This document shows, piece after piece, positions 42,150-52,899 of a DNA stretch of 64,000 nt. Position numbers and translations under genes: made by a program. The stretch is from Podocnemis expansa (taxonomy: Eukaryota > Chordata > Testudines > Podocnemididae): assembly GCA_007922195.1 (NCBI GenBank), contig ML682008.1, positions 5,661,847 to 5,725,846 on the forward strand. The letters are read 5' to 3'. Under the pieces are notes generated by a model. That model worked only from the letters and a program-made list of their open reading frames with translations, was not told the DNA's origin and searched no databases. How positions within the stretch are numbered: position 1 is the first letter of the stretch; each line of letters starts with the position of its first letter.

Positions 42150-43200
42150 AAGGTGGGTAACCTTTCTTTCTGCTTCTGGTTTCCCACTCCTGGCTCCTTC
42201 CCCTGCTCCAGTTGATTCTCTTGCTCCAGTTCCTGATTCTTGGTTCCATCTCCATCCCTGGACTTGTTATTCATATTCTGACCAAGACTGTGACCCTTGG
42301 CTTCTAACTTGATAACTCAGCTCTTGACTTGGCTAATAATAGACTTGGCACTCTCCGTTCCAGCCATTAAGCCATCCTGCTTACCTGATCACCCTATAGC
42401 CCATCACTGCACCCAATATAAACCATTTGATTATATCTGTTTTCTGGCTGATTTCGTATACATGTTTCTTTTTTCTAAATTGAATAGCGAAATATTATTT
42501 GGTGCTTTGTGGAAAAGTAAATTAGACTAGTAACATTAGATCTAGGTTCTATTCTGCTCATAAATACACATTGCAGAATAACTGACAACCCAATAAACTT
42601 TTTGAGAACTTGCTGACAGCCTTGATACTAAATGTAATCTTATCATGTTTATACTTGGTAAGAAGTTCTTAGTCAGGGTGCAATCCTGCATGAATGAATA
42701 GCAGTCAGTAGTGCCACTGAATTTCTTCCCAAATAAGAATGTAACCTTGGTACATTTTATACTATGGTTGCCAGCACCTTCTCAAAACATGTATGTGTTT
42801 TGAATTGTTTATTTAGGCTTTGATTCAATTCTGCTTATGGCACCTTTAAGCTCATCTAACAATTTCAAAGACAGTGAATTTAAACAGATTTAAAATTGGA
42901 GTGATGAATCAGATCCCGAGGTTAGGTTTATACTTCCTGCCGTCTTTGACAGCAGTGGGACAAAGATATGCAAGTTACTTAAAATTTCTAGGGCATCTCA
43001 GTTTGACTGCTTTATACCCAGCACATTTACTGCACTGAGTTGAAGAGAGGGTTCTCTGTTCTACTCAGTGCTCTTCAGTTGCCATTCAGGGACTGGCTTC
43101 CCAATCGACTAAGTGGGTGTTTACAAACCCAATCAATCAGCTGGGAAGGTCAATCTGACAGTGGCAATTTCTCCACCATCAGTGAAGACTAGCCCTTTGT
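42150..43200. other. unassigned, first part possibly LTR-derived
   Basis: 42160-42420 is a pyrimidine-rich 'tcctgattcttggttcc'-type repeat of short related phrases, a texture seen at reptile LTR-element ends. The rest is not recognised. Confidence 0.35.
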
Positions 43201-43204
43201 CTGT

Positions 43205-45220
43205 ATTCTCATAGACTTTAAGGTCAAGCAGGACCAATATGATTTTCTAGTTCAGGGGTCTGCACCCTATGGCTCCAGAGCTGCATGCAGCTTTGACTGA
43301 CCCCATGTGGCTCCAGGCCTCATTCTGCCACTGAAGGACCCTTTAGGCAGCTTGTGCTCAGCTCCAGGCTCTCCCTGCCACCAGAGGATCCTGTGGGGGG
43401 CCCACTTCTGGCTCCGCACCCTAACCAGGGAACCCTGCAGCAGGCACCCTAGCCCAGCTCCCACCACCAGGAGGCTACACCCATTGCGGCTTTCTAAACA
43501 CTTGGTTATTGAAGGAATTTTAAAAAATGGCTCTTCTTATCTTTTGGGTTACTGACCCCTGTTCTAGTTTGAGCACCTGCACAGTACAGGCCAAGAAACG
43601 TCACGTACCCTCACCTGTGATAAACATCTAACTTGTGACTAAGTTATTAAAGTCCTCAAATCATGATTTAAAGACTTAAAAGTACAGAGAATCCACTAGC
43701 AAGGAAGCCATGCCCCATGCTACAGAGGAAGATGAAAAAACCCACTCTTTGCCAATTTGTCCTGGGGTAAATTCCTTCCCAACTCCAAATATGGCAATCA
43801 GTTAAAACCCTGAGCATGTGGACAAATCTCATCAGCCAGTCACCCAAGAAAGAATTCTCTGTAATAATTCAGAAGCTACCCCATCTAAAGTCCCTTCTGA
43901 GGTCACTGCCATATTTGCCACTAGTAGGCAAAAATTGGTCAATTGCAAAACTAAGCCATCCCATCATATCATCTACTCCATAAATTTATCAGGCTCAATT
44001 TTGAAGCCAGCTAGAATTTTATTTTCCCCCACAGCAACCCTTGGAAGTCTATTCCAGAATTTTATTTCTCTGATGGTTAGAAACCTGTGTCTAATTTCAA
44101 GCCTAAATTTCCCAATGGACAGTTTGTATCCATTTGTTCTTATGTCCACACTGGGACTGTACTTAAATAGTTCCTGTCTTTACCTGGTATTTATCCCTCA
44201 GATGTATTTATAGAAAGCAGTCATATCTCCCCTCAGTGTTCGTTTGGTTAGGATGAAGAAGCCAAGCTCTTTAATTTGGCTCTCATAAAGCAGGTTTTCC
44301 ATTCCGGATATCATCTTTGTAGTTCTTCTCTGCACCTGTTCCAGTTTGAATTGATCTCTCTTAAACACGGGGACCAGAACAGCACACAATATTCCAGATG
44401 CACTCTCACCAGTGACTTGCATAACAGTACTGACACCTCCCTGTCTCTACTGGAAATGCCTCCTTTAATGCATCCTAGGACCACATTAGCTTTTTTCATA
44501 GCCACATTGCATTGGCAACCCATAGTCATCTTGTGATCAACCAGTGTGCCCAGGTTCTTCTCCTCCTCCATCACTTCCAACAGATGCATCCTCAACCCAT
44601 AGGAAAAATTCTTATTAGTTCCTAAATGAATGACCTTTTGCTTTCCATTATTAAATTTCATCCTCTTCCTAATACTCCAGTTTAAAAAGCCAACCAGATC
44701 TTCCTTCATGATATCCCAATCCTTCTCTGTATTGTCAAAACCTTCAAACTTGGTGTTACCCGCAAACTTAATTAGCACATTCCCACTTTTTGTGCTACGG
44801 TCAGTAATAAAAAGGTTAAATAAGATCTGTTCCAAGACTGATGCCTGTGGAGCTCCACTAATAACGTCCCTCCAGCTTGATAGTTCACCTTTCAGTATTA
44901 CCTGCTGTAGTCTCCCCTTTAATCAGTTTCTCATCCACCTTACTATTGTCATATTAATCCCCATCTTTTCTAATTTAACTAGTAATTCTCTGTGTGGAAC
45001 TGTAGGAAGTATCTTGCTGAAATTTAGGTATTCCTACATTCCTTTCGTCCAAAATATCTGTTATCTTCTGAAAAAGGAGGTCAGGTTGGTCTGGCACAAT
45101 CTACATTTTGTAAAGCTATTGTTGTGTTTTATCCCAGTTACTGTTAACTTTGATATCCTTAAGTACTCTCTCTTTCTGGCAAAATTCTCTATTTTAGTCA
45201 GTGGAGTATTATTTGATTGA
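43205..45220 (-). pseudogene. long CR1 LINE, ORF2 C-terminal third and 3' UTR, antisense
   Basis: From 3' to 5' on the plus strand: the CR1 end 'catagactttaaggtcaagc' at 43210, a hAT insertion, the UTR part shared with 12517-12878 ('catgccccatgctacagagg' here), then ORF2. Minus-strand frames 44835-44311 and 44422-44198 overlap but lie in different frames and carry reverse-transcriptase C-terminal CR1 text: 'RKRMKFNNGKQKVIHLGT', 'KNLGTLVDHKMTM', 'SLVRVHLEYCVLFWSP', 'QVQRRTTKMISGMENL' and 'KELGF..LTKRTLRGDM'. The YXDD-like catalytic region (on the 5' side) is decayed or missing. About 2 kb makes it the longest CR1 copy here; it is inactive. Confidence 0.92.
43253..43561. mobile_element. hAT nested in CR1 with perfect 8-bp duplication
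   Basis: Starts 'caggggtctgcaccc' and ends 'gggttactgacccctg'. The flanks ttctagtt (43245-43252) and ttctagtt (43562-43569) are identical. The 3' part 'cacttggttattgaaggaa' and 'atggctcttctt' is shared with 62773-63078, so both are one family. Confidence 0.95.
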
Positions 45221-45224
45221 CTGT

Positions 45225-45470
45225 GAGTTGAAGCTTGACAAATTTGGACTGGAAATTAACTTTTACAGTAAATTCAGTTAAACCACTGAGACAGTTTGCC
45301 AAAGGTTGTGATGCATTCTCCATTACTAGCAATTTTTTAAAATCAAGATTGGGTGTTTTTCTAAAAGATTTGCTCTAATTCAAACTGAAATTAATTAAAA
45401 AAAAATTACGGCCTGTGCTATGCAGTAGGTCAAACTAGATGGTCACAGTGGTCCCTTCTGCCTTTGGTGT
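45225..45470 (+). mobile_element. CR1 3' end, sense, next to the antisense copy
   Basis: 'gaagcttgacaaatttggac', then 'ggcctgtgctatgcagtagg' and 'tcaaactagatggtcacagt' then 'ggtcccttctgcct' is a sense CR1 tail. It abuts the 5' edge of the antisense CR1 in opposite orientation. Confidence 0.8.
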
Positions 45471-46121
45471 GTATATATAACTCTATTAAAAACCTATGCA
45501 CAACAACAGAGTGAAATCCTGGCCTTACTGAAGTCAGTGCAGTTTTGTCATTGACTTCAATAACCATGATTTCTCTTTGAGTGTATGTTTCTGGATTTGC
45601 ACTGCTTGTGTTTATTGTGTTTGAGGAAGTAGACACAAAAGAGGTTTGAGATGTGTTTGTATACATGCACACATTATATGGAAGGCAGGTCTTGTATGTA
45701 ATGTAGTGCAAGTGGAGGCTATACTTACATGCACAAAGTTAAGCATTAGACATTTGCTTTAAGAAATGAGTCTGAATGTTTAGTTTCTCACTCTCAAGTG
45801 TAAAAGGTAATAATTAAATTGTGGTATGGGTAAGAAATGGGTCTCAGAGGGTGATGTGTGTCATGCTAAGGAAGTGCTTAGAGGTGTATTTCCATGTTAG
45901 GTGTAAGCAGTACTAACTTGGTGACAGCAAAGCCAGGCTCTTACCAAGGCAGGATTAGGTTTCCCTGCTCTCCCTGTTCAGATAACTAATCATGCTTTAC
46001 ATTCTATTTAAATCAGATAGTTCCAGCGGATGTAGTCACCAGGTTGTCTTCTGTGCCTTTTGTTATTTACTTTAAATAAAATAGCTACGGCTTCACAACC
46101 AGTTAACCTCTGCTGCTAACG
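45471..46121. other. unassigned sequence
   Basis: Contains 'tcattgacttcaataacc' (compare 5620 and 10160). No gene. Confidence 0.35.
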
Positions 46122-46330
46122 GTATGTCTGGATTGCAATGAAAGATCCTTGACTAGCTCAGGTCAGCTGACTTGGGCTTGTGAAGCTTGTAGAGGATGGG
46201 GGGGAGGGCGGGGTTGGGTCTATAAAACAGCACAAGAGACATTTGGACACAAGTTGGAGCCTGGTCTCAAACACTCTCTTGAATCCCACAGCCCAGGTTC
46301 CAGATGAGCCCAGATGTCTATCCTGCAATT
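46122..46330. mobile_element. MITE remnant ('tatgtctggattgcaat' end)
   Basis: 'ggtatgtctggattgcaatg', 'ctcaggtcagctgacttggg', 'gggttgggtctataaaacag' and 'gatgagcccagatgtctatc' follow a short reptile TIR element whose halves mirror each other through a GC-rich middle ('gtcagctga' palindrome). Confidence 0.55.
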
Positions 46331-47274
46331 GGATAGGCCTTCAGACTGAACCCTGAGTCGGTTCTCTCAGGCCAGCTGTGACTGTGCTGTGGGTTTCGTG
46401 TAGTAATGTAGAGGTTCTGGGAGTGGCCAGTTTTAAAGAGAAATGAGCTCTTGCAGCTGTATATATAATCACATGTTCTGGATATATATGTGGACAGCTT
46501 CAGACACGGGGATGGTGCAGGATCAGCTGCAAACTGCAGATTTCTAGAACTGCTAGAAAATGCATTGTGTAGAGGAACAGTAGTATACCATCCTGAGGGG
46601 AGAACAGAATAATTGTTCATTTTGGCTTCTGCCTACTGTATAATGAGAAATAGATTTCAGCAATTCTTTGAAATAAAAGTGTTACTTTTCAGTTTGCATC
46701 CTATTCCCTTTGAAGTCATCATCTTCCCTATTCTATGCCCAACTAGGCTATAAATCTGCTCTTTGAATGATCACATTTGATCCTTACGGTTATTGTTACT
46801 TCTTTCAAGGTTCACTGGTGAGCAGGAGCACCTGAATGAGTTGGCTCTTATATAAAATTTAAATCAACTTTGTCTGACACATCACTGGGGGAGAAATAAT
46901 TTGTCATCATAAGTTTGTTGCATCTATCATTGACTTTGAGCCTATTCCTATCATAGGAATGTTGTCTTTCATGTTATGTATGACAAAACATGCAACATCT
47001 GGCTACATTTCACGGTTACCATTTGAGTTCTTGTCCCTCACATCACTTGATTTAGGCAGAAATAACATGAAAGTAAGTTGATTATCAACAGTTTTGACAC
47101 AGCAGCACTGAATTGAAGGGGAATAGAATTAGCTCTTACTTAAGATTTGGGAGAAAGAGCACAAGACGTACAATGTTTCTGCACAGACTGCATATTAAAA
47201 ACTAGTAGATATTTGTTTTGACTTAAATTCTTCCTGATATTAGAAAAATATCTCAGTATATGTATGTATAGAGA
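46331..47274. other. unassigned sequence
   Basis: Nothing recognised; the frame 46318-46620 minus has no family content. Confidence 0.4.
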
Positions 47275-47465
47275 GGCAAGGTGGATTAAGTAATATCATT
47301 TACCAAATTCTGTTGATGAGAGAGACAAGATTTCAAACCTACACAGAGCCTTGACCGAAATATAAGCTTGATGGCTTGTCCTTCTCTCTGGCAGAAATTG
47401 GTTCTATAAAAGATATTATCTCTTCCACTTTCTCTCTCTAACATTCTGGGACCAACACAGCAGCA
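47275..47465. mobile_element. second PLE family, palindrome
   Basis: Left arm 'aggcaaggtggattaagtaa' then 'tatcatttaccaaattctgt' then 'tgatgagagagacaagattt'. Right arm, read in reverse complement: 'aagtggaagagataatatct' then 'tttatagaaccaatttctgc' then 'cagagagaaggacaag'. The same end is therefore present twice, inverted, with outward 3' ends, as in the first PLE family. Confidence 0.75.
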
Positions 47466-48197
47466 ATCACGTTATTGAATACAAAGACTTTTTAGTTACT
47501 TGGCAAGTCCCTTTACATGCTGACATGGCCAAGAGGCAGTAACTAGCAATCCACAGAGACATCATTTTGACACATTGGCTGCAAGCTCGTACAGAGGTTC
47601 TCTTAATGGACAACTGCCGAGATTTCTTTTCTAAACAATGTATCTACATAGGGTCCTATGAGGCTTGAATATTTTAATATGAGTTTGCTTTAACATACTG
47701 CTGCTGAGTTTTGAACCAGAGAAACCCAATGATCAGTTAACAAATCAAATCTCACATGTGAATGGGCTTTTCTGGCTTTTTTATTTTTCCCATACAGTAC
47801 TTAATTGTTATCCAGGCTAAACTGTCAACAAACTTTCACTGTACTATTTTGCATGTTGTGCTTTGGTTAGGCAGGTAGGGTCACATTTTACTACCCCTTA
47901 CCCCACTGCACCCCGTGCCCCCCAAGCCCCTTGATTATTAGTATGCCTGATTGAGTTGTTTTCACTAGGGTTGCCTCCATACATTTCAGAAAAATTAATC
48001 TTGCTTTACTGTACTTGGTAGAGGATTGTCAACATTCTCTCTTTTTATTGAAAGTAAATGCTTCCTATCTGATGGGGCCTCTTCCTACTTTTCTGCATCT
48101 TTCTTTTATTGCATCCTGGTAATCTGTCTCTTTCCCTCTGTTCTACCAACAATGTGAGCCTCGAGTGTACTCTTCTCACACAAGCCTATTCTTGAAG
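47466..48197. other. unassigned sequence
   Basis: Nothing recognised. Confidence 0.4.
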
Positions 48198-48850
48198 GCT
48201 ATGTCTGCACTTAGAACCTTAGTTTGAATTAACTGAATTTGAACGAATCAAGTTGAACTAATAATGATTAGTTCGAATTCAGTCAATTCAAACTAACATG
48301 GCCACACTAGGAAAACCAACATGAACTATCATGTCCATGGACAGGACTTGCTAGTTTGAATTGGAAGAGGGGCACCATGGGAGGTGTGGCAACATGGCTC
48401 CCTAGAAGGGCCATGCCACCACACAGTCCCCTGCCGGGCTCCAACCCTCTGAGTCCTGCACAGGAGAAAACATCTCCTGCCCAGCTCTAGCCGTTCCAGA
48501 AGGCTAAAGACTGGCAGGGGATGTTTTCCGCTCCCTGGGTTATGTGGAGCCAGGGCGCCCCACCCCTGTGCTGGGCAGGAGGGGGGAGAAGGGATTCCCC
48601 CGCCTCACTCCAGCAGCCTTGGGGAGGGGGCAGGGGGAAGAGTGCCCAGCTGGAGCCCTTGCACCCAGGACAGGAAAAAGGGATCCCAACGTGTGGCTGC
48701 AGCCCTTCTTCCTGGCTGCGAGGATGGGACACCAGCACCTGGTTGAAGCCCTGCTGACTGCTCTTGCTGGTGCAGAAAAGTGATCCCCATGCATGGCTGG
48801 ATCCTTGCTGGCCGCGGGCGGGGACTGGATGGGGGGAATGTGGAACTCAG
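48198..48850. mobile_element. GC-rich TIR transposon fragment with 'GGCTATGTC' end
   Basis: Begins 'ggctatgtctgcacttagaa' followed by a zone of 'agtttgaatt'/'agttcgaatt' palindromic motifs; then 'catggctccctagaagggcc' (compare 41933-41955) and a GC-rich core to about 48850. The right inverted end was not found. Frames at 48487-48911 on both strands are by-products of GC content. Confidence 0.5.
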
Positions 48851-49479
48851 TATAACTGGCATGCAAAAGGTTGCCCAGGATGTCAATATTAAAACCAAGT
48901 TTTAAGGCCATTGGATCAGAGCCTCAACTATTGTTCAGTATAGCTTCACTGAAATTAATGGAGATATATCAGTTTACAAAAAAAAACAGGGATCTGGCAA
49001 TGGTTTCTCTCCTGCACTAGTATTATGTGTATAAACTGTTCGGGAGAATGAATGAGAGCAAATGTATACCCTGGTTTAGTGTTGTCACAGTCTTAAATTG
49101 GCATAGCTGCTCAGCTTCGCATAGTGGGTCTCATGTTAATGGAAAAGGGCAGATGTTCTTGGTAAGTGCCTAGAGTCCAGGGCAGATCCTCACTTGGTGC
49201 AAATTGCCATAGCTCCATTACCTTCAGTTCAAGCTAAGTAAATTATCACAGCTGTACTTGCCTTTGAAGCTGAAAGAGCTATAACAGTTTCCACTGAAAA
49301 TCAGCTTCTCGGTATACAGTGCATATTAATTTATAAGTAGTAATTGGTTTGTAGACAAGAGACGAAATAAACAAGGAAGCAAGATGCAGAAACTATTTCT
49401 TATATACATATCAACAATTTGTTTTGAACAACTTGATATGATGTCTTTTGTCATGCCTGTTCTTTGGCTTTGTGTGACT
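48851..49479. other. unassigned sequence
   Basis: Nothing recognised. Confidence 0.4.
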
Positions 49480-49855
49480 CTCTTCCGCTAGCTGAAACTG
49501 TGTGGCATCTGCTGTCAATTATAACAAATTAATATGACCATTGCTGAAGCTTTTCAAATCTGCTGCTGAAAATCTCTGAGCAACACTTTACTCCAGATGG
49601 ACTGACACATTTATTTGAGTACAGACCAGTGTATTGCCTGTTGACAGTGTATCTTCTATCACTAGCAGCCCAGTTATCCCTTCTCTCAACTACGTTTAAT
49701 TAATCTGCTTTAATTTATTTGACTTTTCATACTTTGTTCACCAGAGCAGAATTGTAGCTGAGCTGTCTAATCGCTGTGTGCAGTGAGTGCAATCACAAAT
49801 CGAAACAGTGACATCTCACTGTGATGAGCCCCCTGTTGCTTAGTTAATACTCTTT
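49480..49855. promoter_or_regulatory. candidate conserved non-coding block (speculative)
   Basis: Repeat-free, non-coding, mixed-composition text with TAAT-core sites ('acgtttaattaatctgcttt') and balanced base use, unlike decayed repeats on both sides. Conservation not shown. Confidence 0.22.
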
Positions 49856-49958
49856 TTTTTTTTTATTGATTTAAAGAATAACATTCCCAGCCACCTTTTT
49901 AAACCAGTCCTGCGAGGAGGGCCTGGCATGTTCAAATCATAATTCTTAGCTTCATAGA

Positions 49959-50327
49959 CTATGTCTACACTGGTAAATTAGTCTGATTTAAGGAGGCTTA
50001 ATCTAGACTAATTTATTCCATGGCCACGCTAGGCTTTCCTTAGTTTGAAGTATGAAATTTCTTAGTTCAAAGTAAGAAATTTCTTAGTTCGAACTAATAC
50101 TGGCACTTAGTCTGGACTTAAGTGCTTAGTTCGAACTGTAGTTCGAATTAGGCACAATGTGGACCAGGACTAACAATTTGTTCAAATTTAAGTTCAAACT
50201 AAGCCAGTTAGTTCGAACTAGAAAACATGGTTAGTTTGAACTTATAAGCATGAGGTTCAAACTGACTTCAAACTTCTTAGTTCGGACTAAGAAGTCTGAA
50301 CTATTTTCGACTGATGCAGACATAGCC
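49959..50327. mobile_element. TIR transposon with TTCGAA palindrome array, 369 bp
   Basis: Ends 'ctatgtctacact' and 'gatgcagacatag' are inverted. The interior is made of repeated 'ttagttcgaacta' motifs and variants in both orientations ('agttcaaact', 'agtttgaac', 'agttcggac'). No coding capacity. Confidence 0.75.
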
Positions 50328-50975
50328 GTAGTCTCAGCTGAAGTGAAAGGGCTATGAAAATGTCCAGCTGGTGGGAGTCTGATCCCCAGTCCTACAAGTA
50401 CTCACTTTGCGCTGTGCATAAATATTCACAGGAATAAGTTAGTTATATTAAATTATGAAGCATGCCTCCTAATTAAACTCAGATTCTCATCTTAATATAG
50501 GCCTTAGAATATTGCAAAGTCATAAGAGAAGTATTTGTTTTCAGTTATGTGTTTGAAAACCTAGGTAAATTATTCTCAGTTAATGGCAGGTGGTACAAAA
50601 AATAGTGCTGGCAGTTTTGGTTCTACCTCTGTTCAGCAATTGCTCCACGTATTTTTGTTTTCTTAAAGACTGTTAAGCATTGACACTTTTCTGTTTTATA
50701 ATGTTGGATTTTAGATATTCTTCTGCCTTTTTAGATATTTTTCTGTCAGCCCTTAGGTATTTTTACAGTCTGCAAACTGCAAAATTTCACTAAACAGCAG
50801 ACATACCCGGGCCTCAAGAACCATAGCTATTATGCATTGATGAGAATAACACATTCTTTAGACTTCCTGGTACTACATCCACCTACTTATAAGGACCGTT
50901 TTCTCCACCCCACATCCCTCCCCCCCCACACCCAGTGTGGTCGTAGGATCATTGATGTAATTAGACTGATTAGAG
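50328..50975. other. unassigned sequence
   Basis: Nothing recognised. Confidence 0.4.
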
Positions 50976-51163
50976 CAGTGGTTTTCAAACTTTTTCCTTA
51001 GGACCCAGTTGCAAAAAAATCATTTATATCTTACAACCCAACAACTACATCTTTGGGCAAGGCATTCCAGTCTTTTGGTGGCAGCAGAAGAGGGTGCCAC
51101 AATGTAGTACTTGAGGGTCTGTGGCCCACTACCAGCTCTTGACCCATGGTTCGAAAACTGCTG
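50976..51163. mobile_element. short hAT (MER5/Charlie-like ends), 188 bp
   Basis: Ends 'cagtggttttcaaac' and 'gttcgaaaactgctg' are inverted repeats with two mismatches. The expected 8-bp duplication is not clear, so the copy is old. Confidence 0.75.
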
Positions 51164-51446
51164 AGTTACGGTGTCTCTGCATGTTTGTTCTGTATTGGTT
51201 ATCACCACCTCTGTCCTCTCTGGGTGGTCTGTACATGTAAGTAAATAGGCAGAGAATTTCAAGTGGATTGTGTGATAAGAATATATATTTAAGTGACTAC
51301 TGTAACATCCTCATCTGGGAGTTAACCAATTCAGCTTCCTTCTTGGTACCTTGCATAAAATCTCTTCAGTATTGCCCATGCTGCCTGACTGTTTTTGGAG
51401 GAACCTTTCCAACTTTACAATGGAATGAACTGTATCGAAGTTTTAA
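51164..51446. other. unassigned sequence
   Basis: Nothing recognised. Confidence 0.4.
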
Positions 51447-51667
51447 AAGTTCCAGAAGGGCAGCCATGTTAGTCTAGTTCAGTAAAACAAACAAGTAGTC
51501 TTGTGGCAGTTAAAAAGACTAACAAATTTATTTATTGCATGAGCTTTCATAGGAGAAAATCCCACTTTGTCAGATGCTTTGAAGATGTGGGACATACAGG
51601 TAAGTGGGATTTTCTCCCACAAAAGCTCACGTGATAAATGTGTTAGTCTTTAAAAGTGCCACAGGAC
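51447..51667. mobile_element. PLE palindrome
   Basis: The left arm 'aagttccagaagggcagcca' to 'ctttgaagatgtgggacata' meets the right arm 'aagtgggattttctcccaca' to 'aaagtgccacaggac', the same end inverted, with a spacer of about ten bases. Arms pair over roughly 70 bases. Confidence 0.88.
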
Positions 51668-51964
51668 ATTTCAAAAGAATCCTTTCTCAGCAGCCTCTAG
51701 ATACCAAAGTTGTCTTTATGTAATCATTACTAGTTAGGGATGGGATAGCAGATTTTAAGAGTAAGCTACTTGATGCATTTGCAGCTTCATTTTTGTAAAA
51801 TTTAAAAATATATATTTCTTTGCTTTAAAAAATAATTTGGGCTCCTCCTTACTAACGTGACCTGTGCTATCATTCCCTAGCATCTCACAGTCTAAACAAG
51901 GTCAGTGAAAAGAGACCTCCAACAAACACTTAACAATCCCCACTTTTATAATTATTGTGAAATA
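51668..51964. other. unassigned sequence
   Basis: Nothing recognised. Confidence 0.4.
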
Positions 51965-52140
51965 TGGTCTGGTGGTTAAGACAGTAGCTCAGAGTTTGGC
52001 ATACTTTTATTTAAGTCCTTGCTTTGCTACAGATTTTCTATATGACCTTAGGAAAATCACTTAGTCTCTCTGTGCCTCAGTCCCCCATCTGTAAAATGGG
52101 AATAATAGTATGCAGGTGTCCTGTGATGATAAATCCATTT
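51965..52140 (+). repeat. MIR SINE
   Basis: 'ggtctggtggttaagacagt' (tRNA-like head), then 'tgaccttaggaaaatcactt' and 'agtctctctgtgcctcagtc' then 'cccatctgtaaaatgggaat' is the core and 3' part of MIR. An ancient amniote SINE. Confidence 0.92.
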
Positions 52141-52215
52141 AAACTGTGTGGCCTTCAGGTACTATGATGATGGGGGTCAGGTAAGTATCTATGATGACTG
52201 ACTGTAATACTTATT

Positions 52216-52893
52216 TGTAGAATAGGTGTCATACACATGAAAAAAAATCTGAAATATGGGTAGTGGTGATGTATTGTGTGGCAGGTGTTAGGTGTTGGCA
52301 GAAAGGCCTTATACTACCTTTTATGGGACTGTAGTGGTCACCTACCGGAAGACATTGTCACGCGTCAGTTTAGGGTGGCCAGAGGGATGGCAGGCCCCAA
52401 AAGCCTGAACCAAAGTAAAGTCATTCTAAGCTGCCAGCTGAAAATGCAATTGCCAGCCTCCTCTGGAAAAGAGGAAGTCGCTACACACACAAGCGACAGC
52501 CTTGGAGGGGAGTATATGTCTGGCTTAAACGGCAGGCTTGTTCTGCTTTTGGCTTTTGCTCTTTAGTAACCCTAGCTTGTTTGTATCAGGATATAAAAGG
52601 GAAGCTACTAGAAAGGAGGGGCGAGAGTCTCTCTCGGGTCTGAAGATGCCGAGAATTGGGGGTCTCAGTCTGTTTGAAGGGGGCCACTCACCCCAAGGTG
52701 GCAGTGTAGCCACTCACGCCAGGACACGGATCTCCCCTGGGTTATGTGATGGTGAGTGTTAGGGCTTAATTTGGCTTTAATCCAATAAAATTTGTAGTCT
52801 GCTCCATTCCTGACTCAGGTGTTGTCTTCACGCGGAATCCGAGAACCTGCCTCGAGCCCTGCTTGAGACAGGGACTGAAAAAGAATTACTACA
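52216..52893 (+). mobile_element. probable solo LTR of an endogenous retrovirus
   Basis: The right part has the layout of a retroviral LTR: TATA box 'atataaaagg' (52591-52600), GC-rich R-like leader, polyadenylation signal AATAAA (52784-52789) followed by 'gtagtctgctccattcctga' and 'cttcacgcggaatccgagaa', and an end 'aagaattactaca'. The likely left end 'tgtagaatagg' is its inverse (TGTAG..CTACA). Six-base flanks cttatt (52210-52215) and cttgtt (52894-52899) differ at one base. No internal viral genes adjoin, so it is a solo LTR. The left boundary is less sure than the right. Confidence 0.65.
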
Positions 52894-52899
52894 CTTGTT

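Noticed and set aside
44630..45220. 196-codon plus-strand frame
   Set aside because: It is the reverse strand of CR1 ORF2; the minus strand gives the CR1 protein text.
48487..48911. Frames of 79-123 codons on both strands
   Set aside because: By-products of the GC-rich TIR fragment.
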